64,000 nucleotides of DNA from Chryseobacterium gleum (GTDB lineage Bacteria > Bacteroidota > Bacteroidia > Flavobacteriales > Flavobacteriaceae): assembly GCA_945881885.1 (NCBI GenBank), contig CAMCVI010000009.1:23423-87422 (forward strand), in the 5' to 3' direction. Below the pieces are notes generated by a model, which was not told the DNA's origin, did not search any database, and saw only the letters and a list, made by a program, of their open reading frames with translations. The position numbers were made by a program, and so were the translations under genes. How positions within the stretch are numbered: position 1 is the first letter of the stretch; every line of letters starts with the position of its first letter. This document shows positions 8,454 to 16,302 of this stretch, piece after piece.

Positions 8454-8726
8454 ATGAATCCAATGTTAATTGCACAGTTAGTATTAATGATAGTAGTATT
8501 TTACTTCTTAATCATTATGCCAAAAAACAAAAAAATTAAATTAGAAAAACAATTTTTAACAAATTTAAAAACAGGTGATAAAATTATCACAATCGCTGGA
8601 ATTCATGGTAAAGTTTCTGAAATTTCCGAAACTACAATTGTTATGGAAACTATGTCTGGAAAGTTAAAAGTTGAAAAAAGTTCTATTTCAGCAGAAATGA
8701 GTTTGAAATTAAGCGAGAAAAAATAA
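8454..8726 (+). CDS. yajC: Preprotein translocase accessory subunit YajC
   Basis: 90 residues. One N-terminal membrane helix (about residues 4–22, ending FLIIMPKNKK) is followed by the conserved cytoplasmic domain FLTNLKTGDKIITIAGIHGK, as in YajC, which associates with SecDF and the Sec translocon at the inner membrane. Length and topology are typical. It is the last gene before a terminator-like hairpin at 8755. Confidence 0.93.
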   Translation: MNPMLIAQLVLMIVVFYFLIIMPKNKKIKLEKQFLTNLKTGDKIITIAGIHGKVSEISETTIVMETMSGKLKVEKSSISAEMSLKLSEKK

Positions 8727-8732
8727 TATTTT

Positions 8733-8799
8733 AAATTCCAAATTCCAAAAAAATAAATTCCAAATTCCAAACTGAAAAGTAGCGGAATTTGGAATTTTT
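8733..8799 (+). terminator. Terminator-like hairpin built from AAATTCCAAATTCC repeats
   Basis: AAATTCCAAATTCC occurs as a direct repeat at 8733–8746 and 8755–8768. The second copy pairs perfectly with GGAATTTGGAATTT at 8784–8797, followed by T residues. This is a 14-bp stem with a 15-nt loop. A closely related hairpin ends ctlX at 30498. Confidence 0.7.
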
Positions 8800-8818
8800 G
8801 TATAAAGTGTTTTTTGTC

Positions 8819-8839
8819 ATTCTGAACTTGTTTCAGAAT
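8819..8839. repeat. Short palindromic element, probable dispersed repeat
   Basis: ATTCTGAA–CTTGT–TTCAGAAT is a perfect 8-bp stem between yajC and pepT. From memory, very similar CATTCTGAACTTG words recur in many Bacteroidetes genomes. There is only one copy here, so the repeat status rests on that recollection. Confidence 0.45.
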
Positions 8840-8850
8840 CTTATAACCTT

Positions 8851-10098
8851 TTATTTCTTATTCTGAATCGCATTTAATTCTGCAATTTTTACAATTACTT
8901 CAACGGCTTTTTGCATACTTTCTACTGGAACATATTCATATTTACCGTGAAAGTTATGTCCGCCTGCAAAAATATTTGGACAAGGTAATCCCATAAATGA
9001 TAAACGCGAACCATCAGTTCCACCACGAATTGGCTTAATTAATGGTTTTATGTTTAGTTCTTTCATAGCTTGTTCAGCAAGTTTTACAATATGCATTACA
9101 GGTGCTACCTTTTCACGCATGTTGTAATATTGGTCTTTTATTTCTAAAACAGCAATATCTTCACCAAATTGTTTTTTGTATTTCTTATTAATTTTAGCAA
9201 CTACTTCTTCAACATAAACTTTTCGCTTTTCAAATTTCTTACGATTGTGGTCTCTAATAATTAATTGAACTAACGTGTCTTCAATACTTCCTTGAATATT
9301 AGTAACGTGATAAAATCCTTCGTAATTTTTAGTCGTTTCAGGCGTTTCATTTTTAGGTAATTTTGCAATAAACTTATTTGCTAAAAGCATTGAATTTATC
9401 ATTTTCCCTTTAGCATAACCAGGATGCACGCTTTTTCCTTTGAACGTTATTTTTACTCCAGCTGCATTAAAATTTTCATATTCTAATTCGCCAATTTGAC
9501 TTCCGTCCATAGTATATGCCCAATCTGCACCAAATTTTTCTACATCAAAGTGGTCTGCGCCACGTCCAATTTCTTCATCAGGTGTAAAACACACTTTTAA
9601 TGCTCCGTGTTTAATTTGTGGGTTTTTAATCAAAAATTCCATTGCAGTCATAATTTCTGTAATTCCTGCTTTGTCGTCTGCACCAAGTAGCGTGGTACCA
9701 TCTGTAGTAATTAAAGTTTGACCTTTATATTGCAACAAATCTTTAAAATAAGAGGGTGATAAAATGATGTTTTTTTCTTTATTTAAAATAATATCACCAC
9801 CATCATAATTTCTTATAATTTGTGGTTTTACATCTTTTCCAGTGAAATCAGGAGTGGTATCAAAATGCGAAACAAAACCAATTGTAGGCACTTCATAATC
9901 TAAATTACTTGGTAAAGTTGCCATGACATAGGATTTGTCGTCAATAGACGCATCTGTTAAACCAATTTGTTTTAGTTCTTCAACTAATTTATTGGCTAAA
10001 TCCCATTGTTTGGCTGTACTTGGTGTGGTGTTTGATTCTGGATCTGATTCTGTATCTACAGTTACATACCCAATAAATCGATCAATTATATGTTGCAT
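8851..10098 (-). CDS. pepT: Peptidase T (tripeptide aminopeptidase, M20B)
   Basis: 415-residue cytoplasmic di-zinc aminopeptidase that releases N-terminal residues from tripeptides. Metal-site segments are visible in order: SHFDTTPDF (His and Asp ligands), [11 protein letters not shown] (bridging Asp), [10 protein letters not shown] (catalytic and ligand Glu), YTMDGSQIG and [11 protein letters not shown] (C-terminal His). The ATG at 10098 ([10 protein letters not shown]) is chosen. The longer frame uses a TTG at 10122 that overlaps a perfect -7 promoter box, so that TTG is probably not translated. Confidence 0.94.
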   Translation of the reverse strand: MQHIIDRFIGYVTVDTESDPESNTTPSTAKQWDLANKLVEELKQIGLTDASIDDKSYVMATLPSNLDYEVPTIGFVSHFDTTPDFTGKDVKPQIIRNYDGGDIILNKEKNIILSPSYFKDLLQYKGQTLITTDGTTLLGADDKAGITEIMTAMEFLIKNPQIKHGALKVCFTPDEEIGRGADHFDVEKFGADWAYTMDGSQIGELEYENFNAAGVKITFKGKSVHPGYAKGKMINSMLLANKFIAKLPKNETPETTKNYEGFYHVTNIQGSIEDTLVQLIIRDHNRKKFEKRKVYVEEVVAKINKKYKKQFGEDIAVLEIKDQYYNMREKVAPVMHIVKLAEQAMKELNIKPLIKPIRGGTDGSRLSFMGLPCPNIFAGGHNFHGKYEYVPVESMQKAVEVIVKIAELNAIQNKK

Positions 10099-10119
10099 TT
10101 TTAGTATTTTAAAGTAATG

Positions 10120-10127
10120 CAAATATA
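10120..10127 (-). promoter_or_regulatory. -7 promoter element of pepT
   Basis: On the minus strand the sequence is TATATTTG, a perfect -7 box 21 bases before the ATG at 10098. Confidence 0.55.
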
Positions 10128-10209
10128 ATTGTTTATAGTTTAAAAGTTTTAAACTTTTTGAGGATATTTTGTCTTGAATTTTTATTAAATGAAAACAATT
10201 GACTTAAAG

Positions 10210-11205
10210 TTAATTTTTAAAATTATAAGTAATTGTGCCTACTTGTTTTTCAGCAGCTGATTCACTTGGTGTCCATTTTGTTTTTCGTGCAAAGTTTTTT
10301 GCTAATGCAATTAAACAAGCATCTCCCGTTGTACCTCTACCATTTGATACTCCAATAGTATTACCAGCTTTATCAACGGTAACCTCAATTACTACTTTTC
10401 CGAAAGAATTACATTCGTTATCAACTGCGGGTTTATTAATATTTCTTCTTCCAGCTAAGCTGTAATTTGTACCACCTGTGCCACCACTTCCATTTCCGCC
10501 ACCAGACCCTGAACCATTTCCTGCTCCAGTCCCAGTTCCGTTTCCTGTTCCGTTGCCACCACCTGTTCCGCCACCAGAACTACCACCGCCATAATAGCCG
10601 TTAGCATTAGCGCTTCCGTTTGCAGCACCTTGGTTTCCATTGGTATTGCTATTTCCGTCACCACCTTTATTTTGCCCTTTAATCATATTGCTTAAAGCGC
10701 TGTTAGGTTTTTTTACTGGTGTTTTTGGAATTTCTACTGGTTTGGTTTCCGTAGGTTTTTTTTCAATGGGTTTACTTTTTGATTTTGGTGGAGTAGGTAC
10801 ATCGGCACCTATATTGTCTTGCGTTAAGATGTCTTCAGGATTAGATTCTTCGGGTTCTGAAGCTACATCTTTCATATTTACCTCTAAGGTTTCATTTAAA
10901 TAATCGTCACCTTTTCCAAAATCTGTATCCCCAATATTTAAAGAAACACCGCCACCGCCACCTCCTTGTGCTATTAACATTTCGGTTTTTCCGTAAGGAG
11001 GCCAAAATCGTACAAATAATAGTAAAAGCACCAGGCAAACTACTGAATGCGTTGTGATTACAATAGATTTATTTGAATCAGAAAGTCTTGATTTTTTTAT
11101 AAAATGGATTAATAACCAAATAGAACCAATTAAAACAACCAATAAAAGCAAGGTGAAATAGCCGTGCTCGTATAGTGATTTTAATAATTTTATAATTGAT
11201 TTCAT
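10210..11205 (-). CDS. TonB-family energy transducer with glycine-rich linker
   Basis: 331 residues. Two membrane helices lie near residues 17–36 and 47–65; canonical TonB has one. They are followed by a Pro/Lys-rich periplasm-spanning region (about 135–165), an extreme Gly/Asn/Ser/Thr-rich stretch (about 175–245) and a C-terminal TonB domain (FGKVVIEVTVDKAGNTIGV to the end). The domain would energise an outer-membrane receptor. No exbB or exbD is next to it, so its motor must be encoded elsewhere. The glycine-rich segment is built from repetitive DNA and may vary in length between strains. Confidence 0.8.
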   Translation of the reverse strand: MKSIIKLLKSLYEHGYFTLLLLVVLIGSIWLLIHFIKKSRLSDSNKSIVITTHSVVCLVLLLLFVRFWPPYGKTEMLIAQGGGGGGVSLNIGDTDFGKGDDYLNETLEVNMKDVASEPEESNPEDILTQDNIGADVPTPPKSKSKPIEKKPTETKPVEIPKTPVKKPNSALSNMIKGQNKGGDGNSNTNGNQGAANGSANANGYYGGGSSGGGTGGGNGTGNGTGTGAGNGSGSGGGNGSGGTGGTNYSLAGRRNINKPAVDNECNSFGKVVIEVTVDKAGNTIGVSNGRGTTGDACLIALAKNFARKTKWTPSESAAEKQVGTITYNFKN

Positions 11206-11256
11206 TTGGATTTTTTAATAGTAACGATTAAAAGTAATAAAAATTGTTGACACAAA

Positions 11257-11291
11257 AAAACTAGGTCTAAAAATGTTTCAACCTAGTTTTT
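11257..11291 (-). terminator. Terminator of the 408-residue dehydrogenase gene
   Basis: Stem AAAACTAGGT/ACCTAGTTTT with a 14-nt loop. On the minus strand it is followed by a T tract (A tract at 11254–11260 on the plus strand). Confidence 0.75.
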
Positions 11292-11313
11292 AATATTTAT
11301 TTATTAAACAGTA

Positions 11314-12540
11314 TTATACTAATTGTTTCACTGCAATTTCATAAGCCCTAGCACTAATATTTGTCTTGCTAGCATTTAGATCAAATGTTTTTTGAATGGC
11401 TTTTCCTATAATTTCAGATGCGTCATTAAAAATAGCTTCATCTGTCATTTGTACTTTTTTCTCCATGAAGAAGGCAAAAACTCTTGCCATTCCGCAGTTT
11501 GAAATAAAATCTGGAATTAAACTTACTTTATTGTCTGTTTCTTCCATTATAGGTCCGTAGAATATTTCTTTGTCGGCGAATGGAACATTCGCACCACATG
11601 AAATCACCTCTAAACCGTTGGCAATCATATTTTCCACATTGTCTTTAGATACAATTCTTGAAGCGGCACATGGAGCAAAAATATGTGCACCAATTTTCCA
11701 AATTTTATCATTTATTTCCGCAAAAGGAATCATTTGGTCAGCAACTAATTTATTACCATCTTTATTTCTGAATAATTCTGAAATTTCTTCTAATGAAAAT
11801 CCGTTTTCGTTTAGTACTCCGCCATCTCTATCGATAATTCCAACTACTTTCGCACCCATTTTAGCAAGATAAAAAGCGGCGGCTGATCCTACATTTCCAA
11901 AACCTTGTACAATGGCTTTTTTACCAACAACGCTTCCGCCATAAATTTTGTAAAAATGATGAACTGCTTCCGCAACACCATAACCTGTAATCATATCGGC
12001 AACAGTATATTTTTTTGATAAATCTGGAGTATATTCTCCATTCTCAATTACTTTAATTACACCTTGGCGCAATTGTCCGATTCTATTGATTTTATCTGCT
12101 TCACTTGGTTTAAAATGTCCGTTGAAAACGCCTTCTTGCGGATGCCAAACACCACATTCTTCTGTCATTGGGATTACTTCGTGAATTTCATCTACATTCA
12201 AATCGCCACCTGTTCCGTAATAATTTTTTAATAAAGGAGAAACCGCTTTGTACCAACGTTCTAAAACACCTTTTTTACGAGGATCTGCTGGATCGAAATT
12301 AATTCCAGACTTTGCGCCACCTATTGCAGGACCAGAAACTGAAAATTTTACTTCCATAGTTTTGGCTAAAGAAAGCACTTCGTTTTGATCTAATCCTTTT
12401 CTCATTCTCGTTCCACCGCCTGCAGCACCACCACGTAATGAATTTATTACAGTCCAACCTTCGGCTTCCGTTTCTGGATCTTTCCAGTTGAATACAATTT
12501 CTGGTTCTTTATTTTCGAATTTATGAAGTAAATCTTTCAT
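11314..12540 (-). CDS. Glu/Leu/Phe/Val dehydrogenase, glutamate dehydrogenase-like
   Basis: 408-residue NAD(P)-dependent amino-acid dehydrogenase. The dimerisation domain carries GGTRMRKGL, the catalytic lysine lies in GGAKSGI (K77), and the nucleotide-binding motif GFGNVGS is near residue 215. FAPCAASRIVS and NCGMARVFAFFME are conserved family features in the C-terminal half. It is longer than the leucine dehydrogenase at 5873 and shares little beyond the fold, so it probably uses another substrate (glutamate or a related amino acid). It has a -7 box and its own terminator, hence is monocistronic. Confidence 0.85.
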   Translation of the reverse strand: MKDLLHKFENKEPEIVFNWKDPETEAEGWTVINSLRGGAAGGGTRMRKGLDQNEVLSLAKTMEVKFSVSGPAIGGAKSGINFDPADPRKKGVLERWYKAVSPLLKNYYGTGGDLNVDEIHEVIPMTEECGVWHPQEGVFNGHFKPSEADKINRIGQLRQGVIKVIENGEYTPDLSKKYTVADMITGYGVAEAVHHFYKIYGGSVVGKKAIVQGFGNVGSAAAFYLAKMGAKVVGIIDRDGGVLNENGFSLEEISELFRNKDGNKLVADQMIPFAEINDKIWKIGAHIFAPCAASRIVSKDNVENMIANGLEVISCGANVPFADKEIFYGPIMEETDNKVSLIPDFISNCGMARVFAFFMEKKVQMTDEAIFNDASEIIGKAIQKTFDLNASKTNISARAYEIAVKQLV

Positions 12541-12568
12541 GTTTGGATTTTCGGATTTGATTTATTTG

Positions 12569-12576
12569 CAAATATA
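12569..12576 (-). promoter_or_regulatory. -7 promoter element of the 408-residue dehydrogenase gene
   Basis: Minus-strand TATATTTG, perfect match, 28 bases before the ATG at 12540. Confidence 0.55.
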
Positions 12577-12607
12577 ATTGTAAAAAATGACTGAGGAAAA
12601 TTATTGT

Positions 12608-13669
12608 CTAAAATACTTCGCCCGAGCTATGATTTTCTTTAGCACCTGTTACACTTGCTAAAACGTTAATTTCGTTGCGCAATTTTAATACGCCGAGTAA
12701 AGCAAAAATTAATGCTTCTTTGTACTTTATGGTTTTATCATTAGGAATTATAACTTCAATTGTTGGTAAATAGTTTTTTATTCTTTCAATTAAAAAATCA
12801 TTATAAACGCCTCCGCCAGAAATTAATAGTTTTCCAGTTTTGTGTTGTAATATTTTTCCAATTTGAAATGCAATATGCTCTGTAAATGTACTCATTTTGT
12901 CTTCGGTTGAAATTGGGTAATTTTCTAAAATGGGTAAAATAATTTCTTTTACAAATTCAAATCCTAACGATTTTGGGAATGTTTTTTGGTAGAATTCAAG
13001 TTGATTTAATTCTTCAAATAATTCGGAATTCAAATTTCCTGAAGCAGAAATTTTACCTTTGTCGTCATATTCTAATCCGAAGGTATTCGCATAAAAATTC
13101 AAAACGGTATTTACAGGTGAAATGTCAAATGCAATTCGCTCCTTATTTTTTTCATAAGAAATATTTGAAAAGCCACCAAGATTTAAACAATAATCGAATT
13201 CAGAAAATAAAATTTTATCGCCAATTGGCACTAATGGCGCGCCTTGTCCGCCAAATAGCACATCTTGAACTCTAAAATTACATACCACTTTTTGATTTGT
13301 AATTTTTGCAATTTCGGGTAAATTTCCTATTTGAAGCGTGAAACTATTTTCTGGCTGGTGCAAAATGGTATGTCCGTGAGAACAAATCGCATCTAAATTA
13401 GAAATTTTGTTTAAGGTTATAAATTCAGAAATAATATTTCCTAGTAAATTGGTGTATTCAATATTTAATTCTAAAAGTTCAGTTTTAGTAAAATGAATTC
13501 CGTTTTTAAGTTTTGAAATCATTTCATTAGTATACGAAATTGTATCACATTCTACTATTTGATAAGTCCAATTATCATTTTTTATTTCAAAATAAATATG
13601 TGCCAAATCTACTCCATCTAATGAAGTGCCAGACATTACGCCGATAACGTTATAGTTGTGCTTAAACAT
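12608..13669 (-). CDS. anmK: Anhydro-N-acetylmuramic acid kinase
   Basis: 353-residue sugar kinase of the ASKHA fold that phosphorylates and opens 1,6-anhydro-MurNAc during cell-wall recycling. The phosphate-1 loop GVMSGTSLDGVD is at residues 10–21. Later motifs include ICSHGHTILHQ, NLGGFSNIS and LLISGGGVYNDFL, as expected for AnmK. Length is normal. The gene is divergent from the acyl-CoA dehydrogenase gene. Confidence 0.94.
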   Translation of the reverse strand: MFKHNYNVIGVMSGTSLDGVDLAHIYFEIKNDNWTYQIVECDTISYTNEMISKLKNGIHFTKTELLELNIEYTNLLGNIISEFITLNKISNLDAICSHGHTILHQPENSFTLQIGNLPEIAKITNQKVVCNFRVQDVLFGGQGAPLVPIGDKILFSEFDYCLNLGGFSNISYEKNKERIAFDISPVNTVLNFYANTFGLEYDDKGKISASGNLNSELFEELNQLEFYQKTFPKSLGFEFVKEIILPILENYPISTEDKMSTFTEHIAFQIGKILQHKTGKLLISGGGVYNDFLIERIKNYLPTIEVIIPNDKTIKYKEALIFALLGVLKLRNEINVLASVTGAKENHSSGEVF

Positions 13670-13714
13670 GGGTTAAAAATACAATTTCTTATTGAAAATT
13701 TCATATAAATTACC

Positions 13715-13722
13715 TACATTTG
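13715..13722 (+). promoter_or_regulatory. -7 promoter element of acyl-CoA dehydrogenase gene
   Basis: TACATTTG is a perfect -7 box 43 bases before the ATG at 13766. Confidence 0.5.
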
Positions 13723-13765
13723 AACCAAATTTTTAAGAAATATTCAATTAACCTATAGTAAAATA

Positions 13766-14905
13766 ATGGATTTTAAATTAAATGAAGAACAATTAATGAT
13801 TCAACAAGCAGCTAAAGATTTTGCTGTTACAGAATTATTACCTGGTGTTATTGAAAGAGACGAACATTCGAAATTTCCAACCGAGCAAGTTAAGAAAATG
13901 GCTGAACTTGGTTTTATGGGAATGATGGTGGATCCTAAATATGGTGGTGCGGGTTTAGATAGCGTATCTTATGTTTTAGCTATTGAAGAAATTGCCAAAG
14001 TAGATGCTTCTGCTGCTGTTATTATGTCGGTAAATAACTCATTAGTTTGTGCTGGTTTAGAAAAATATGGTTCTGAAGCGCAAAAAATTAAATACTTAAT
14101 GCCATTAGCAAAAGGAGATGTAATTGGTGCATTTTGTTTGTCAGAACCAGAAGCCGGTTCTGATGCAACTTCCCAAAAAACAACTGCAATTGATATGGGA
14201 GATCATTATATATTAAATGGAACCAAAAATTGGATAACAAATGGAGGAACTGCTTCTACTTTTTTTGTTATGGCTCAAACAGATGTTTCAAAAGGACATA
14301 AGGGAATCAATGCTTTAATTGTAGAAAAAGGAATGCCAGGTTTTGAAATAGGACCGAAAGAAAAGAAAATGGGAATTCGTGGTTCGGATACACATACTTT
14401 ATTATTCAACGATGTAAAAGTACCAAAAGAAAATAGAATTGGAGAAGATGGGTTTGGTTTTGCTTTTGCCATGTCAACTCTAAACGGTGGAAGAATTGGA
14501 ATAGCTTCTCAAGCTTTAGGAATTGCTCAAGGTGCATATGAATTGGCTTTAAAATATTCGCAGGAACGCGTGGCATTTAAGAAGCCAATTTTTCAACATC
14601 AGGCGATTGCTTTTAAATTAGCTGACATGCATGTGAAAATTACCTGTGCAAGATTGCTAATTCATAAAGCTGCTACCGAAAAAGATTTGGGTGAAGATAT
14701 TGCACATTCTGGTGCGATGGCTAAATTATATGCTTCTGAAATTGCTTTAGAAGTGGCTAATGAAGCTGTTCAAATTCATGGTGGTAACGGTTATGTTAGT
14801 GAATATCATGTAGAAAGAATGATGCGCGACTCGAAAATTACTCAAATTTATGAAGGGACTTCTGAAATTCAAAGAATTGTAATTTCTAGAGGTTTGGTTT
14901 CATAA
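13766..14905 (+). CDS. Acyl-CoA dehydrogenase (short/branched-chain type)
   Basis: 379-residue FAD enzyme that introduces the alpha-beta double bond in acyl-CoAs. The N-terminal helical domain begins MDFKLNEEQLMIQQAAKDF. FAD-binding segments include FCLSEPEAGSDA and NGTKNWITNGG. The C-terminal domain has the catalytic base E363 in IYEGTSEIQR, the position used by short- and medium-chain enzymes. The length is standard. Chain-length preference cannot be read from the sequence. It has its own promoter and a shared terminator with convergent murF. Confidence 0.93.
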   Translation: MDFKLNEEQLMIQQAAKDFAVTELLPGVIERDEHSKFPTEQVKKMAELGFMGMMVDPKYGGAGLDSVSYVLAIEEIAKVDASAAVIMSVNNSLVCAGLEKYGSEAQKIKYLMPLAKGDVIGAFCLSEPEAGSDATSQKTTAIDMGDHYILNGTKNWITNGGTASTFFVMAQTDVSKGHKGINALIVEKGMPGFEIGPKEKKMGIRGSDTHTLLFNDVKVPKENRIGEDGFGFAFAMSTLNGGRIGIASQALGIAQGAYELALKYSQERVAFKKPIFQHQAIAFKLADMHVKITCARLLIHKAATEKDLGEDIAHSGAMAKLYASEIALEVANEAVQIHGGNGYVSEYHVERMMRDSKITQIYEGTSEIQRIVISRGLVS

Positions 14906-14929
14906 TATTTAAATATTAGTTTAAAAAAA

Positions 14930-14955
14930 GGCAACCAAATTGGTTGCCTTTTTTT
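14930..14955. terminator. Bidirectional terminator between acyl-CoA dehydrogenase and murF
   Basis: 8-bp stem GGCAACCA/TGGTTGCC (14930–14948), with an A tract on the left and a T tract on the right. It serves both convergent genes. Confidence 0.85.
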
Positions 14956-14956
14956 G

Positions 14957-16240
14957 TTATAATATTTCCAAGATTCTTTCTAAACTCATACCACGTGAAC
15001 CTTTTATGAGTAAGAAACTATTTTCTGTTTTTAGTTTTGTAAAATTTGTTTTAAAGGATTCAAAAGTTTCATAAAAACTCATGTTTGTGTTTAAATTTTT
15101 ATGGTTAAAAAAATCATTTCCAATAAAATAAAAAATCATTTCTTTTTGATTCCTACAGAATTCTACAAGTCTTTTGTGTTCATCTGAGCTTTCAATTCCT
15201 AATTCGAACATATCGCCCAAAATAGCCACTTTGTTTTTCTCGTTTAACTGAAAGAAATTTGTCAAAGCTGCATTCATGCTACTCGGGTTAGCATTGTAAG
15301 CATCCAATATTATTTTATTGGATTTTTTTTCTATTAACTGTGACCGATTATTATTCGGAATATAGTTTTCTAATCCGAATTTTATTTTTTCATTTGAAAC
15401 GCCAAAATGTTTTCCAATTGTGATGGCCGCATTTATGTTATTTGCGTTGTATAATCCTATTAAATGAGATTGAATAATAGTGTTATCAAATTCAATTTTC
15501 ACCATTGGATTGGTTTCAATTTTAGTAATGGAAATAAAATTTTCTGTTGTATTTAAACCAAAAGTAATGCTATTTATATTTTTAGTTTTTTCGTTCTGAA
15601 TGGCATCATCCGTATTTACAAATGCTGTTTTTTGATTCGCAAAAAGAAATTCGTATAATTCACTTTTACCTTTAATTACGCCTTCAGTTCCACCAAATCC
15701 CTCTAAATGCGCTTTTCCGAAATTGGTAATGTACCCAAAATCTGGTTGACAAATACTGCAAAGCAATTCAATTTCTTTTTGGTGATTGGCACCCATTTCC
15801 ACTATGCCTATTTCGGTAGTTTTGTCAAAAGAAAGTAGGGTTAAAGGAACGCCAATATGATTATTTAAATTTCCAACGGTTGCTTTGGTGTTATATTTTT
15901 GAGAAAGTACAACATGAATAAGTTCCTTTGTGGTGGTTTTTCCGTTGCTTCCCGTCAATCCAACAATTGTAATTTTTAGTTGATTTCTATGGTAATTGGC
16001 TAATTTCTGTAATGTTTCTAATGCATTTTCTACTAAAATAAATCGTTCGTCTAGTTTATATTCGATTTCATCTATTATAGCAAATTTAGCACCTTTTTCT
16101 AATGCACTTAAAGCAAATTTGTTTCCATTAAAGTTGTCGCCTTTAAGCGCTACAAACATATTGTTTGCATAAATTTTTCTGGTATCAGTAGCAATGCCTG
16201 TTGATTGCAAAAAGTAGTTGTAAATTGTTGCTATTTCCAT
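14957..16240 (-). CDS. murF: UDP-MurNAc-tripeptide:D-Ala-D-Ala ligase
   Basis: 427-residue Mur ligase adding D-Ala-D-Ala to the UDP-MurNAc tripeptide in the cytoplasm, the last step of the soluble cell-wall precursor. The P-loop GSNGKTTTK is at 97–105. The middle domain has GIVEMGANHQKEI and TNFGKAHLEGFG, and the C-terminal domain has LLIKGSRGMSLERIL. Its start overlaps no other gene and it is followed at 16260 by the gldJ terminator. No other dcw-cluster gene is nearby, so it stands apart from the main mur cluster. Confidence 0.95.
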   Translation of the reverse strand: MEIATIYNYFLQSTGIATDTRKIYANNMFVALKGDNFNGNKFALSALEKGAKFAIIDEIEYKLDERFILVENALETLQKLANYHRNQLKITIVGLTGSNGKTTTKELIHVVLSQKYNTKATVGNLNNHIGVPLTLLSFDKTTEIGIVEMGANHQKEIELLCSICQPDFGYITNFGKAHLEGFGGTEGVIKGKSELYEFLFANQKTAFVNTDDAIQNEKTKNINSITFGLNTTENFISITKIETNPMVKIEFDNTIIQSHLIGLYNANNINAAITIGKHFGVSNEKIKFGLENYIPNNNRSQLIEKKSNKIILDAYNANPSSMNAALTNFFQLNEKNKVAILGDMFELGIESSDEHKRLVEFCRNQKEMIFYFIGNDFFNHKNLNTNMSFYETFESFKTNFTKLKTENSFLLIKGSRGMSLERILEIL

Positions 16241-16259
16241 ATGGCTAAAATAAAAAAAA

Positions 16260-16284
16260 GCCCTTTATAAATAAAGGGCTTTTG
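16260..16284 (-). terminator. Terminator of gldJ
   Basis: Perfect stem GCCCTTTAT/ATAAAGGGC with an AA loop. On the minus strand it is followed by a T tract (A tract at 16252–16259 on the plus strand). Confidence 0.8.
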
Positions 16285-16302
16285 TAAAATATTTTAAGTA
16301 AA

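Noticed and set aside
10099..10122. TTG start for pepT eight codons upstream
   Set aside because: It overlaps the pepT -7 box; the ATG at 10098 matches the family.
10455..10903. Open frames overlapping the glycine-rich part of the TonB-like gene
   Set aside because: Their openness comes from the repetitive GC-richer codons of the real gene; composition is not protein-like.
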